Program-made: the position numbers and the translations under genes
Assembly: GCA_016271365.2 (NCBI GenBank)
Contig: CM057456.1
Coordinates: 659,397,501-659,461,500, forward strand
Direction of reading: 5' to 3'
DNA: 64,000 bases
From: Neoceratodus forsteri
Lineage: Eukaryota > Chordata > Ceratodontiformes > Ceratodontidae
Shown: piece after piece, positions 41,594 to 52,019 of the stretch
How the letters are laid out: each line of letters opens with the position of its first letter
Numbering within the stretch: position 1 is the stretch's first letter
The notes under the pieces: generated by a model
Seen by the model: only the letters and a program-made list of their open reading frames with translations
The model's database searches: none
Told to the model about the DNA's origin: nothing

Positions 41594-42411
41594 CAATATC
41601 CCATTTCGGGGTTTCCTCTCAAGTTGCTCAAGTCATCATTGAGGCCAGAAAACCTTCTACCCATTCTATTTACGCCATGAAGTGGAAGCGGTTTTCCATT
41701 TGAGCGACCGCTAAGGGCTGGAACCCCTTCTCTTGCTCAGCCCCACAAGTCTTGGAATACCTCCTTTCCTTATCAGACTCTGGTCTGTCCTACTCTTCTT
41801 TAAAGGTCCATACTTCAGCTATCTCAGCGTACCACGAGCTAGTGGATGGTAAACTTCGTGGCTCAGTTGGATGTCTCTAAAACCTTTCTGAAAGGGATTC
41901 TCCATCTGAAACCCCCCATCCGCAGCCCAACTCCACCTTGGGACCTGAACTTCGTACTGGAAAAGCTCACCCTTCCTCCTTTCGAGCCGGCTATGAGCTG
42001 TGACTGGCGCTTCCTGTCCTGGAAGGCGCTTTTTCTAGTGGCCATCACTTCAGCCCTAAGGATTTCGGAGCTTCACGCTGTAGTCTGTAGGGAGCCTTAC
42101 TTGATTTTCCATCGGGACCGGGCGGTCCTTAGAACTCATCCGAGGTTTCTCCCAAAGGTGGTGTCGGGCGCCACGCTGAACCAGTGTGTTACCCATCCTC
42201 CTCTAACAGAGGTGAGGCACTCCTTCACACGATGGATGTACATCAGATTCTCCGGTGTTGTACCCACTGGATTAAGGAGTTTCACTCTTGTGACCAGCTG
42301 TTTGTCTCCTTCGCCCCTAGATCGAAGGGCAAACCGGTTTCTAAGCAGGGCCTTTCCAAATGGTTAGGCAACTGCATTCAGTACTGTTACCAGAAGTATG
42401 ATAAACCTTAG
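41580..42411 (+). pseudogene. DIRS copy F tyrosine recombinase, truncated before the HxxR box
   Basis: The core begins with HFGVSSQVAQVIIEARKP near 41610, overlapping the end of the RT ORF in another frame. Stops or shifts fall at 41701-41703 (TGA after KRFSI) and near 41845. The first catalytic Arg is in TSALRISELHAV (about 42047). Blocks VVSGATLNQCV and LRTHPRFLPKV follow, and a frameshift lies near 42200. The gene ends at about 42411 in CIQYCYQKYDKP. The HxxR, Trp and Tyr parts are missing, which could reflect the retrotranscription or circularisation failure that left the 3' end off. Confidence 0.8.
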
Positions 42412-42725
42412 GAACCAATTGTAGTGATCATGGCTGCTATTGATAAGATTTCATTCTAACCTCATTGGTGTACATAGTTGTCATAGTAGTTTGTTGTACA
42501 GCACCCTTCATCAGGGGCTCAGGGTACCTTACACAAAGAATACGAAAAATAGTTAAAATCCCAACATTTCACAGAATTAAATAAAGAAATGAATAACTGA
42601 CATCAGAACAACTGAGGTCACTGAGTATGACCAAAGGCTTTAAATAAATAGATCTTACTGTCTCTCTTAAAATCCTCCAACAAAGGGGCAATTTTTCCAG
42701 TCTTTCCAGTGCATAGGATCATTAA
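42412..42725 (-). other. AT-rich junction sequence, possibly an L2-like 3' remnant
   Basis: CACCCTTCATCAGGGGCTCAG and GTACCTTACACAAAGAATAC resemble, on the minus strand, the 3' untranslated region of L2-type LINEs. The match is weak and there is no coding part. Confidence 0.3.
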
Positions 42726-42730
42726 TTAGC

Positions 42731-43228
42731 ATGTCGGTTCCTCCTGCAGTTCCGGCCCCACCCCTGGTTCCTGAGGACCAGGGAGACGAGTTTTACTATG
42801 ATAATGAGAAAGATGAAGGGGAACCCGTTGAGCCCAATGGTTCCCCTGAGCAGGAGTTCTGTTCCCTTCCCCGGGATCAGGAGGATTTTTCTTCCCACTA
42901 TGCCTTCGTCAGGCAAATGGTGACTACCCTCGACAGCTCCACCGAGGAAACTGTGGAGGATGAGGACAAGGTGGAGTTTTGGGATATGATGGTGTTAACC
43001 CCAACCAAGAGGTTGCTCCAAACACCTCAAGAAAGCAACCTGCAGGTTATTGCAAACCTCTTCTTCCACTCTGGGCATTGACAAAAAGACTGAGAAGAAA
43101 AACTAGCTAGACAGACATGATGCTTAGTACCTCTGCTCACACCCAGACCATGAAGGGGTAGTTCAGGCTGCAGCCAGCAATAAGGCAAAGGTTCCAGGAA
43201 GCTGGACAGTATGGGGGGGAAAAAAGGT
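42731..43228 (+). pseudogene. DIRS G gag-like fragment, first part
   Basis: An open stretch of 117 codons (42731-43081) is strongly acidic (DQGDEFYYDNEKDEGEP, then SSTEETVEDEDKVEFWDMM). It corresponds to the acidic middle part of DIRS Gag, such as the EDSSEEEVLEDPEE region of copy F. Assignment rests on composition and on its position before the second gag piece. It is broken off by the 3' end of the L2 element. Confidence 0.5.
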
Positions 43229-46200
43229 GCATCAATCAATCAAAACTTTATTTGTAAAAGGTGCCTTTCCAGAACCAAGGCGCCTGTACATAACATAATA
43301 AAAACAATATAACTAAAACAATAAAATTAATCCAGACCTAACAACATATAAAAATCATTATACGCATGTTTAAAAAGATAGGTTTTTAGTGCCCCCTTAA
43401 AGGTTTGGACAGTCGGGCAATCTCGTACCTGACGTGGTAGAGAATTCCACAGGATTGGGGCCATAAAACTGAAAGATCTGGCCCCAGAAGTCTTCCAACG
43501 AACCCTGGGAATCTCTAGCAATCCCTAGTCAGTGGATCTGAGAGAGCGGGAGGGACAGTAGGGACGAAGGAGATCTTTCAGGTAGCCAGGTCCCTGATCG
43601 TGTAGGGCCTTATAGGTCAGCAAACCGATCTTGAAGGTGATACGCCAGCATATTGGCAGCCAGTACAGTCCGCGGAGCACAGGCGTTATGTGACTGGATC
43701 TAGAGGAACCAGTCAATAGCCTGGCTGCCGCATTCTGCACTAGCTGCAAGTGGTGAATATCAACCCCCGGTAGCCCAAGATAAAGGGCATTGCAGTAGTC
43801 AAGACGGGAGGTAACGAAGGCGTGGACCAAAGTAGGAAGATCGTCAGGAGGAACCAGGTGCTTCACTCAGGCGATGTTCCTCAGGTGGTAAAAAGAGACT
43901 TTGACAACTGCTGACACCTGTGATTTAAGTGTCAAACAGTCATCAAACACAATGCCCAGATTCTGCGCCCGGTCTGAGGTAGTTAGCTGAACACCCCCAA
44001 GCCATAAGCCCGAGGGAGATCCAGCCAACAAACCCGCCTTCCGGCGACCTGTGTCCACGACCAACACCTCAGTTTTTTCCGGATTCAGCCGCAGCCAACT
44101 CGCATTCATCTAGTCCTGGATTTCGGCCAGACAGTTGTTAAGGACTGAAAAGGCAGCATCTTGGCCAGGCACAAAGGACATGTACAGCTGAGTATCATCT
44201 GCATAGCAGTGAAAACTCAAACCGTACCGCCTAATAATCGCTCCCAACGGCAGCATGTACACCGTAAACAACATGGGCGCCAAAATGGAGCCCTGCGGCA
44301 CCCCACAGGATAGGGGGAATGATGTTGAGGAAAAAATCCCAGACACCACCCTCTGAGTCCTACCATCGAGGAAAGATCGAAACCAACTGATGACTGTACC
44401 AGACAGCCCACAGATAAACCGCAGGCGCTCCAGTAGCACACCATGGTCCACGGTGTCAAATGCTGCAGAGAGATCAAGAAGGACCAAGATGGAACAAGTC
44501 CTTCGATCTCTCGCTATTAGGAGGTCATTTAGTACCTGGACAGGAGCTGTCTTGGTACTATGTCTCTTCCTAAATCCGGGACTGGAGGGAATCATAGACA
44601 TTGTGGCTGGTCAAATGATCATCCAACTGTGACGCGACCACCTTCTCAATAACCTTTCCCACGAAGGGCAGGTTAGAGACAGGTCTGTAGTTAGCCAGAC
44701 AGTCCGGGTCCAAGGAGGGCTTCTTAAGAAGGGGCTGAACCATAGCCTCCTTCAGAGAATTTGGAAAAATCCCCCTCTCCAAAGACCTCCAGACTATCTC
44801 AGCCAGGACCGGGCCGATTCTATCTACACAGCCCACTAGGAGATGTGTAGGGCCCGGGTCCAAACCACAGTTGGTCGGACGCAATGATCTGATAACCATC
44901 ACAATGTCATTGATTGTGGGAAGGCTGAAGTCGGACCACACAAACCGGGTGTCTGACATCTCCTGTTGACCATCACAACTCCCACTAGGGAGGGTCGAGC
45001 AGACATCTGACCTGATTGTGGCAACCTTATCTGAAAAGAATTGAGCAAACTCCTCACACCATTCTTGAGAAAAGGCTCTTCTGGACTGAAGACAGATTGG
45101 ATTGCACAATCTGTCCACAGTCTGGAAAAGCTGAGCTGGTCTATTCTGTGCAGCAGCAATCTCTCTGGGCAGGAATTCTGCCTTCTTACGAGAGATTGCT
45201 GATTGATAAACCACATAATGGTCCATCAAACTAAGTTTGTCACAATCCAAGCCCGATCTTCGCCAGCGCCTCGCTAATCTTCGTCCAACCCTCCTCAACT
45301 CCCTTAGAGTCTCATCAAACCAAGGAGACCTAGAGCGAAGAGTGAGGGGACGAACACGAGCAGAAGCAATGGAGTCCAGGGCCCCTGCTACCGCCTTATT
45401 ATAGGCAAGTACCAAGTCCCCTGGGTCCATGCAATCACTCGGTAAACCCGATAGGTCCAGGACCGCCATCAGGCCATCTGGGGAAACACCCTTCAAAGGG
45501 CGGTACCGGACTATCTCCATAGGGGCTGGCCTACTAGGTGTGGCCCCAAAACTGAACCCAATGGAATGATGGTCAGACCATCCGACTGGTTCCACCACCA
45601 AATCGGTTATCTCCATCCCCAGTAGGAACACCAAATCCAATGAATGACTACCAATATGGGTCATGGAGGAAATAACCTGTGTGAAGCTCAGTGAAATCAG
45701 TAACTGGCAGAAGTCTTGACCAAGCTGCGAGAGTTCATCGTCGACCCAGGCATTGAAATCCCTCAGAACCAACCATCTGGGGGATCCCAACATCAGGTCA
45801 ACAATGAAGTCTGCGACTTCCTGCAGGAAAACATTCCCGTCTCCTGGTGGACGGTAAACGAGAAGAATCCTGCACCCCACACCCTCGTCCATGATACAGT
45901 CAAAGGAGTTGGTAGTTCCCACTGGTACTTCCACTAGGCCCAGTTCTGATCTAAAACAGATGGCAACACCCCCGCCCCTACGATCCATCATAGGGCAGTG
46001 TATCACCAAGTACCCGGCTGGGATTGCTGAAGCCAAAACTGGGCCAGCATTTTCATCCAGCCAGGTCTCGGTGATGCACACCAGGTCAGATGTTCCAACA
46101 AAATGCGCTATAATAGCGTTTTTTTTTTTTTAATGGACCTGGCATTGCATAACACCACCCGAGTAGGATGAGCATCCGAGGATGACCGTGCTACCTGCTG

Positions 46201-46771
46201 ACTACCAGCAGAACCCTTGGCTATGGGAACCAGCCAGGGAGGACCCCTTTCCTGGATCCATTTCGCCCCAGGGCATCTCCTTGTCCCCACTATCCCTATC
46301 CGCCCACTCCTTTCCAATCCCTCTCCAGGCCCACCTCTCATCCTCCCCTTTTTCCTAGCAATCCCCAGAGCCCTACACCGTCTATACACCTCTGGTGACA
46401 GGGGAGGATAGAAGAAAGGACAGAGGTCCCTGAGCCTGGAGGGGGAATAATACCCGACAGTCCTTATGCCATCCCAACACATATTTGCTGCGCTAAACAA
46501 ATACCAACAAATAATCCCGAACTACAGATTTAGCCCGTACCCATACCCAAACATACAATAATCAACTATTTCAAAAACCATAAAATCAATAAATACCCCT
46601 CAATCACCCACCCTCACAAAGAAGAAATATATTCAAATTCAAACCGAAATAATAAAAATCAGCCAGAGAAAACAATCATAAAATAAATATCATAGTTCAT
46701 TAAAAATTATAACTGTAACTTAAGTCCAAGGACGTAAAGTTTATCATGAAAAATGTAAAAAATAAAGACCA
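43229..46771 (-). mobile_element. L2-type LINE, nearly full length, minus strand
   Basis: The 3' end (at the low coordinate) is an (ATCA)n-type tail, ATCAATCAATCAAAACTTTATTT in plus orientation. The ORF2-type polyprotein runs from about 46500 down to 43326, and about 270 bp of AT-rich 5' leader extends to about 46771. It interrupts DIRS remnant G. The small number of coding lesions (two frameshifts and a few stops over about 3.2 kb) makes it one of the youngest elements here. Confidence 0.88.
43326..46500 (-). pseudogene. L2 endonuclease / reverse transcriptase polyprotein (few lesions)
   Basis: Read on the minus strand, it begins with a region ending in VVLCNARSI and a frameshift at a poly-T tract (46111-46122). 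A 503-codon open stretch (46081-44570) is the apurinic-type endonuclease: CITETWLDENA, FRSELG, RDFNAWVDDE (normally GDFN) and WSDHHSIGF with the catalytic SDH box. The RT domain starts there (LRPTNCGLDPGPTHLL, NYRPVSNLPFVGKVIEKVV). After a frameshift near 44570-44600, RT continues: LLDLSAAFDTVDHGVL, CGVPQGSILAPMLF and the catalytic FHCYADDTQLY. In-frame stops follow at about 44110, 43867 and 43522. The C-terminal part has RLDYCNALYLGLP and SFSFMAPILWNSLP. L2 copies itself by target-primed reverse transcription. Confidence 0.88.
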
Positions 46772-47146
46772 GTTCTTCAGCCGCTGTGTAGACCTCTGCC
46801 TCCCTGCTGCTGAAGCAGGCTTCCTATATGGCTTATACTACCCAGTACTAGAAAGCTCTCTGGAACTCTATACTGGCCATGAGTGATAAGGCTTCGGGGG
46901 ATCTTGCACAAGATTTGGCAGATACTGCCAAATCTGCCCTCAGTGCAACCAAATACCAATTCCATATGGCAGTGGATACCAGTGACAGTGCTTCCAGGGT
47001 CCTGGCCCATGCCATATCTTTAAGGAGATTTGCCTGGCTCAGGACCACTAACTTGTCCCAAGACACTCAGGCAAAGGCCATGGATTTCCCTTGTGAGAAT
47101 AACTTTATTTGGTGACAAGACAGAGGCATACATGAAAAAGATGGAA
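46772..47146 (+). pseudogene. DIRS G gag-like fragment, second part
   Basis: An open segment (about 46879-47115) has DLADTAKSALSATKYQFHM, AVDTSDSASRVLAHAISLRR and FAWLRTTNLSQDTQAKAMDF. These correspond to the conserved ALDMGDSCA...AVSMCCRAWFCLSTF and DVPFL segments of the other Gag copies. It is broken by the LINE tail at 47147. Confidence 0.6.
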
Positions 47147-50100
47147 GAATCAATCAATCAGTCAAAGTCTTTATTTAACCAGGCGACCATCGTTGAGCAA
47201 GCTCATTTTTGAGGTGGACCTGGGTTTGTTAACAAGGAACAAGGGACAATATACATGGGATGCAACACACAAGAAAACAGTAATAATACAAATAAAGTGA
47301 GATACTATAATACAGTATATACAAAGTATCAGCAAGTAGTATTGACAGTAGTATATGTTTGGAACAGAAGATACAGCTAGTTTTGTGTAGGACACAATTT
47401 TTCATAAAAGTAAAGAAATATACATATCAGATGCGCCGAACACAAATAAAACCTAATATAAAAAGATATATAGTGATACGGTAAGGAGAATGTAGAGTTG
47501 GAACCAGGGTCAAAGGAATGTGGAAGGGACAGATACGGGGTAGAAAAAGGGGAGGGGGAAGAGTCGATTATAGATGTGATCAGTCTTTAACAGTAGTAAT
47601 TGGAGTGTGCTTGGACTTATAGGAATCACTATTTAGGGTAGACAGGCACAGGACTTCTTATTATGATGTAGATATAGAGATTTAAAAGCTGCTAGGCTGA
47701 TGGGGTGAGTTAATTTCAAAGTTTTTTGCAGCTTGTTCCACAGTTGAGGGGGCACAAAGCTGACTACTGCTCTGCCAATGCGAGATTTTGCTTTGTAAAC
47801 ATAAAGGTAGATATATGAGGTGCTTCTCAGGGCATACTTCCCCAGAGTGCACAAAGGTAAACAGACAGAGATATACTGGGGCAGTTTATTTGAGATAGCT
47901 TTGTATGTCCAAACCGCAGCATTTTTTTGCCGTCTGTAATCAATGGAGGAGCATCCCACTGCCGTGTACAATGCACAGTGGTGGGCTGAGTATGGAAGAC
48001 CCGTGATAAATCTTATGGCTCTGTGATAAAGCGTATCGAGTTTGGCTAGGTTACCTGCAGGTCCCTGACTATATAGAAAGTCTGCGTAATCCAATAGGGA
48101 AAGAAAGGTAGTTTGAACCAGTTTCAGTTTAGCGTCTCTTGTGAGGAGATTATTAATCCTAAAGAACAGACCAAGTCTTTGTCTAAGTTTCTTTGCCAGT
48201 TCTAATCTAAGTGATCTGTGAAAGTATATGGTCTAACCAGACCCCCAGGTACTTGAACTTTGCTACGTAGTCCAACTGCTCACCTAGAATGGTAGTGATC
48301 TGCGGGAGTGTCCCAGCAATTGCAGGATTTATTGCATATTGAAGGGGCGAGAGGAACATTGCTTTGTTTTTTTTTTGCGTTTAAGAGCAGTTTCTGGTTT
48401 ATAAGCTGATGTTGCAGCAGATTAAATTCATTTTGAAGGGCTTTACAGGCCGCTTCAGGTGTGGGGCTACTAGCATAGAGTACCGTATCATCTGTGAATA
48501 GGTGTATTTGTGCTTCTTTGATGGGGGCATCTACGTTGTTAATATAAATGGTGAAGAGTAAGAATGGAACCTTGCGGTACACCCCTCAATAGGGGTTTTG
48601 GTGGAGAAACTTCCCCTTCTGCCTTTACTTGTTGAAGTTGTCCTGAGAGGTAGTTGTAGAACCATTTAAGGGATAGGGAATCCAAACCAATGTTCTGGAG
48701 GGACGACGGAAGCAGTCTGTAATCAGCGGTATCGAACGCCTTGCTTAGGCCCAAGAAAACTGCGCAAAGTTTTTTTTTTTTTTTGTCTAATTCAAGCTGC
48801 CAGTCGTTTGTCACCTTGGCTAGAGTAGAGATTGTACTGTGCTGTGCTCTAAAACCGGATTGTAATGGGTTGAGCAATTTTTCTGATTCCAGGTACTTCC
48901 GAAGCTGGGAGTTCACTATTTTCTCCAGCATCCTTGACAGGATTGGAAGTAGAGAGACTGGCCTGTAGTTATTGAGGTCACTAGGATCTCCTGACTTAAA
49001 CAAAGGGACCACAAGTGCATTTTTCCAAATGGGTGGTAGGTCACCCTGGGACAAGGATAAGTTGAAGAGATGAGTAATTGGGACTGCGAGGACACGGTAG
49101 CTGACCTTTAAGAAGTACGGGTCAATGAGGTCGGCCCCAGCACTTTTCCTCGTGTCCACCTGAAGGAGAAGACCTTCGACTTCTTTCAGGGAGGTAGGCT
49201 GCAGAGAGAAGGATGGACTGGGGATGGGTTTTTCTTGTGTATCCAATATAAGTTGTTGGCGGAGGATATTCGCGGGAGAGGAGTTAAAGGCTAGCCCTGC
49301 AGTGGCAAAATGATTATTGAGAGCATCGAGGATAGACGTTCTGTTGGAGATGACAGTATTGTCGATCAATAATTTAGTAGGTAGGGAATTTACAGTGGTG
49401 TGACCTTCAATGTCTTTGATAGTCCTCTAGAATTTGGAGGCATTTCTTGAGGAGCTCTCCAGCTGAGAGCGGTAGAAATTAGCTTTGGCTTCTCTGACCA
49501 TTTTGGTGCAGAGGTTCCTCGCCCTCCAGAAAGAATTCCAGTCATTTATTAAATTAGTTTTCCTAGCAGTTCTCCAGAGTACATCCCTACTCCTCAAAGC
49601 ATCTTTCAGGTCTTCTGTAAACCACCGACAGGATTTGTTTCTGACACATACTTTTACTATGGGAGCATACTTGTTGAGAGCCCCTAGCACAATTTCTGAG
49701 AAAATATCATAAACCACAGTCAGGGACTTGGCTAGATAGAAGTTTTGCCATCGCATGGAGTCTCTTAGGTCTGATATATACCCATGGAGATCAAAGTTGC
49801 GTATGCGCCTTTTAAAGAAGAATTTTGGTACAGTTGTGGATTTAAGAGTGGATCTTACACACACAATGAAACAATGGTCACTAATATCAGAGAATAAGAT
49901 GCCAGCATGGGAGAATAAATGGGGTTTGTTAACTAAAATGATATCCAAGAGAGTACTTTTATTAGGGTTGAGCTTGTTAGAACGAGTAGATTCGTTTTAT
50001 TAGCTGTGACAACCCAAGGGAATCAGAACATTTTAAGTGGGGTGGATGCACTGGAGAGCCAGTCTAAGTTGAAGTCCCCTAGTATGATACACTCTGAAGA

Positions 50101-50300
50101 TGCCAAACCCAGGATGTTTTCGGATGTTTTAACAACTGTAGTCCAGCTGGTGGGGGTCTGTAGCATCCTATTATACATAAAGAATACAAAGTCACCTTCA
50201 AAAGCAACACTGAGAAGGAAAAGGCTTCCACTTTCTATAGTCCTTATGGAAGGGGAGGTAGGAGTGGAAGCTATTTTCCCCATGCCTTTCTGCCCTATGA
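47147..50300 (-). mobile_element. Rex1/L2-clade LINE, minus strand
   Basis: The 3' end (low coordinate) has an AATCAATCAATCAG tail and CTTTATTTAACCAGG. Coding parts run from about 50290 (endonuclease IILGDFNLDWL) through RT to the C-terminal domain near 47633. It differs in sequence from the L2 at 43229-46771 but ends in a similar short tandem repeat. The family name Rex1-like is from the overall look of the RT and C-terminal domain and is uncertain. Confidence 0.75.
47633..50290 (-). pseudogene. Rex1-like LINE endonuclease / reverse transcriptase (broken)
   Basis: Minus strand. Endonuclease remnant: SLFLLSVAFEGDFVFFMYNR and CIILGDFNLDWLSS (50040-50220). A middle region: DIILVNKPHLF...DISDHCFIVCV with the SDH-type box (about 49870), and CRWFTEDLKDALRSRDVLWR. 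RT: KSAGADLIDPYFLK, NYRPVSLLPILSRMLEKIV, QSGFRAQHSTISTLAKVTND, VFLGLSKAFDTADYRLL (usually DLSKAFDTVD), RGVPQGSI, then after a frameshift IHLFTDDTVLYAS, where the catalytic box is TDD in place of YADD/FADD. C-terminal part: DYADFLYSQGPAGNL and VSFVPPQLWNKL. Several frameshifts and stops. Confidence 0.78.
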
Positions 50301-51700
50301 GACTTCTCTCAGATGAGAGGTTTCTCCAACGGCAGGGGCAGAAGAGCCCCCAGACTGGCTGATCCAACCCCAACACCGAAGGCTGAGTCCAAGCAGAACC
50401 CCTGACGAGTTGGTCCAAATTGCCCACCCACTGCCAGTGGGAGGAAGGCTGGCTTACTTATTCCAGGAATGAAAAAACATTACCACAGACAAGTGGATCC
50501 TGGAAGTAGTGAGCCAGGGGCTCACACTGCAGTTCAAAAGATTCCCCAGGCTTCAGGTTCGCAGAAACTTCAAACCACCCTTCTGCTGGAGTTGGAGGTC
50601 AAAAAGTTGCTGTAGGCGAAAGCAGCAGAAAAAGTTCTTCCCTCTCAGTGGGGAAAGGGCCTTTACTCAAGGTATTTTCTCACCCAAAAGAAACAATGGG
50701 GAGTGGTGACCCATTTTGGATCTCTGGTTTCTAAACAAGCACCTGAAAAAGGACAAGTTCAAAATGATAACCTTAGCTGCAGTGATACCATCTCTGCAGC
50801 AGGGGGACTGGATGAGTTCCTTGGACCTGAAGGATGCTTATTTTCACATTCCAGTCAGGTCCAGCCACAGGAAATACTTAAGCGTCAGGCAGGCATCTAG
50901 TCATTATCAGTTCATAGCCCTCCCCTTTGGTTTCTCCTCAGCCCCCAAGGTATTCACAAAGTGCTTAGCCGTGGTGGCAGCACACCTCAGAAGGCATGGG
51001 GTGCTGGTCTTCCCCTACCTGGATGACTGGCTAGTCAAAGGAAAGTCATACCAGCAAGCCAAGGCCTCCCTCCTCCTGACTCAGAGCACCTTGGAGGGTC
51101 TGGAGTTTCTCATAAATGCTCAGAAGTCCCAGAGAGAACCAGTCTGAGTCCTGGAATTCATAGGAGCAGAATTGGATGCCCTCCAGGGGAGGGCATTCCT
51201 GCCTTACGACAGGATGGAAAGTCTTGTAAGCCTGGCAAAGTCCTTTGTTCTGGGACAGCCCAGACCACAAAGGCACTTCCTTCAACTCTTGGGTCATATC
51301 GCCTTCACCACAACTCTGGCAACAGGGACCAGATTTCAAATTAGAGTCTTCGAGTACCACTTAAGGGCCCACTGGTCCCAAAAGTGAGATTTTCTTTCAA
51401 GACTGGTGCTGGTGACGGTCTTTCTTAAGAGCTTTGGACTGGTGGAGGGAAGAAGGCAGCCTCAGGGAGGGAATGCTTTTTCAGCAGCAGTTCCCCACAG
51501 TCATCTTGACAACAGATGCCTCCCTCCTAGGCTGGGGAGCACACCAGGGTGACCAAACAATAAGCGTAGTGTGGTCGCCTCGAGATTCCAGGGAGCATAT
51601 AAACCTCCTGGAGCTAAGAGCAGTCTTCCTAGACCTTCAGCCATTTACTTCCCAGGTAAAGGGCCAGTCATTCTAGATCAGGACAACGATATGGGAAGTA
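50300..51700 (+). pseudogene. DIRS G reverse transcriptase / RNase H remnant
   Basis: Begins with the gag-RT transition (a basic tail, then TTDKWILEVVSQGLTLQF near 50485). A 144-codon open stretch (50716-51147) carries LWFLNKHLKKDKFKMITLAAV, SLDLKDAYFHIPV, LPFGFSSAPKVFTKC and the intact catalytic box FPYLDDWLVKG (about 51012). A TGA at 51145-51147 is followed by VLEFIGAELDAL. RNase H: LTTDASLLGWGAHQGD and INLLELRAVFLDL with their acidic residues (about 51500-51640), then the alignment is lost near 51700. No tail domain or recombinase follows. Confidence 0.78.
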
Positions 51701-52019
51701 ATTTTTACTTCTCTGCCACCCCCCATGCAAAAGTACAGACTAGCTTGTGTGAGTAAGGCTTTGTCCACACTGCTGCTCTCTTTTTAAAATGTTTTTGATA
51801 ACGTTTTGTGTTCTGTACTGGAGCACGGTTGTCTGTGCATCCACACTGCGATCCGACACACTGCTTGCTGTTCCGAGTTCCCAGGTATGCTTGTGGCAAT
51901 ACCAGGCACCGTAGTGCATGCCAGGATACTTGTGAACAGGCATAGAAATGGATTGGGATTAAATTTACATCACTGGATGCCGGAGCTCACTGTGAGGTCG
52001 GGATGTAAGTAACTTATCC

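Larger units (their letters stand above)
36861..42411 (+). mobile_element. DIRS retrotransposon copy F (second family), 3' truncated
   Basis: The left end ATCTTACTTTGAGAGGGTTCC aligns with the left end of copy D (ATCTTCTACGGAATGGTCTC), and the internal order is the same. The gag is longer and better preserved than in D. The element stops at about 42411 inside the recombinase gene, a few codons before the catalytic HxxR box. The rest of the recombinase, the ICR and the right ITR are absent, so the right ITR cannot be compared. Coding regions are interrupted but long segments remain open, and the G+C content is higher than in the surroundings. Confidence 0.88.
42726..51700 (+). mobile_element. 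DIRS remnant G (third family), split by two LINEs
   Basis: Three separated pieces on the same strand are in DIRS order: gag segments (42731-43228 and about 46772-47146) and RT/RNase H (about 50300-51700). An L2 LINE (43229-46771) lies between the first two and a Rex1-like LINE (47147-50300) between the last two, both on the minus strand. No ITR or recombinase is recognisable, so both ends are missing. The sequence differs from the A-type and D-type families (for example AALPFGFSSAPKVFTKC and a different gag). Confidence 0.75.

Noticed and set aside
1..42411. Endogenous retrovirus or LTR element as the source of the RT and RNase H
   Set aside because: RT boxes are of the YLDDW type, followed by RNase H and a tyrosine recombinase, with ITRs and ICR and no LTRs, protease or DDE integrase. 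This is DIRS.
51690..51760. DIRS G right end at the Harbinger-like boundary
   Set aside because: No ITR, ICR or GTTAC-spacer-GTAAC motif is found; the alignment to RNase H simply fades.
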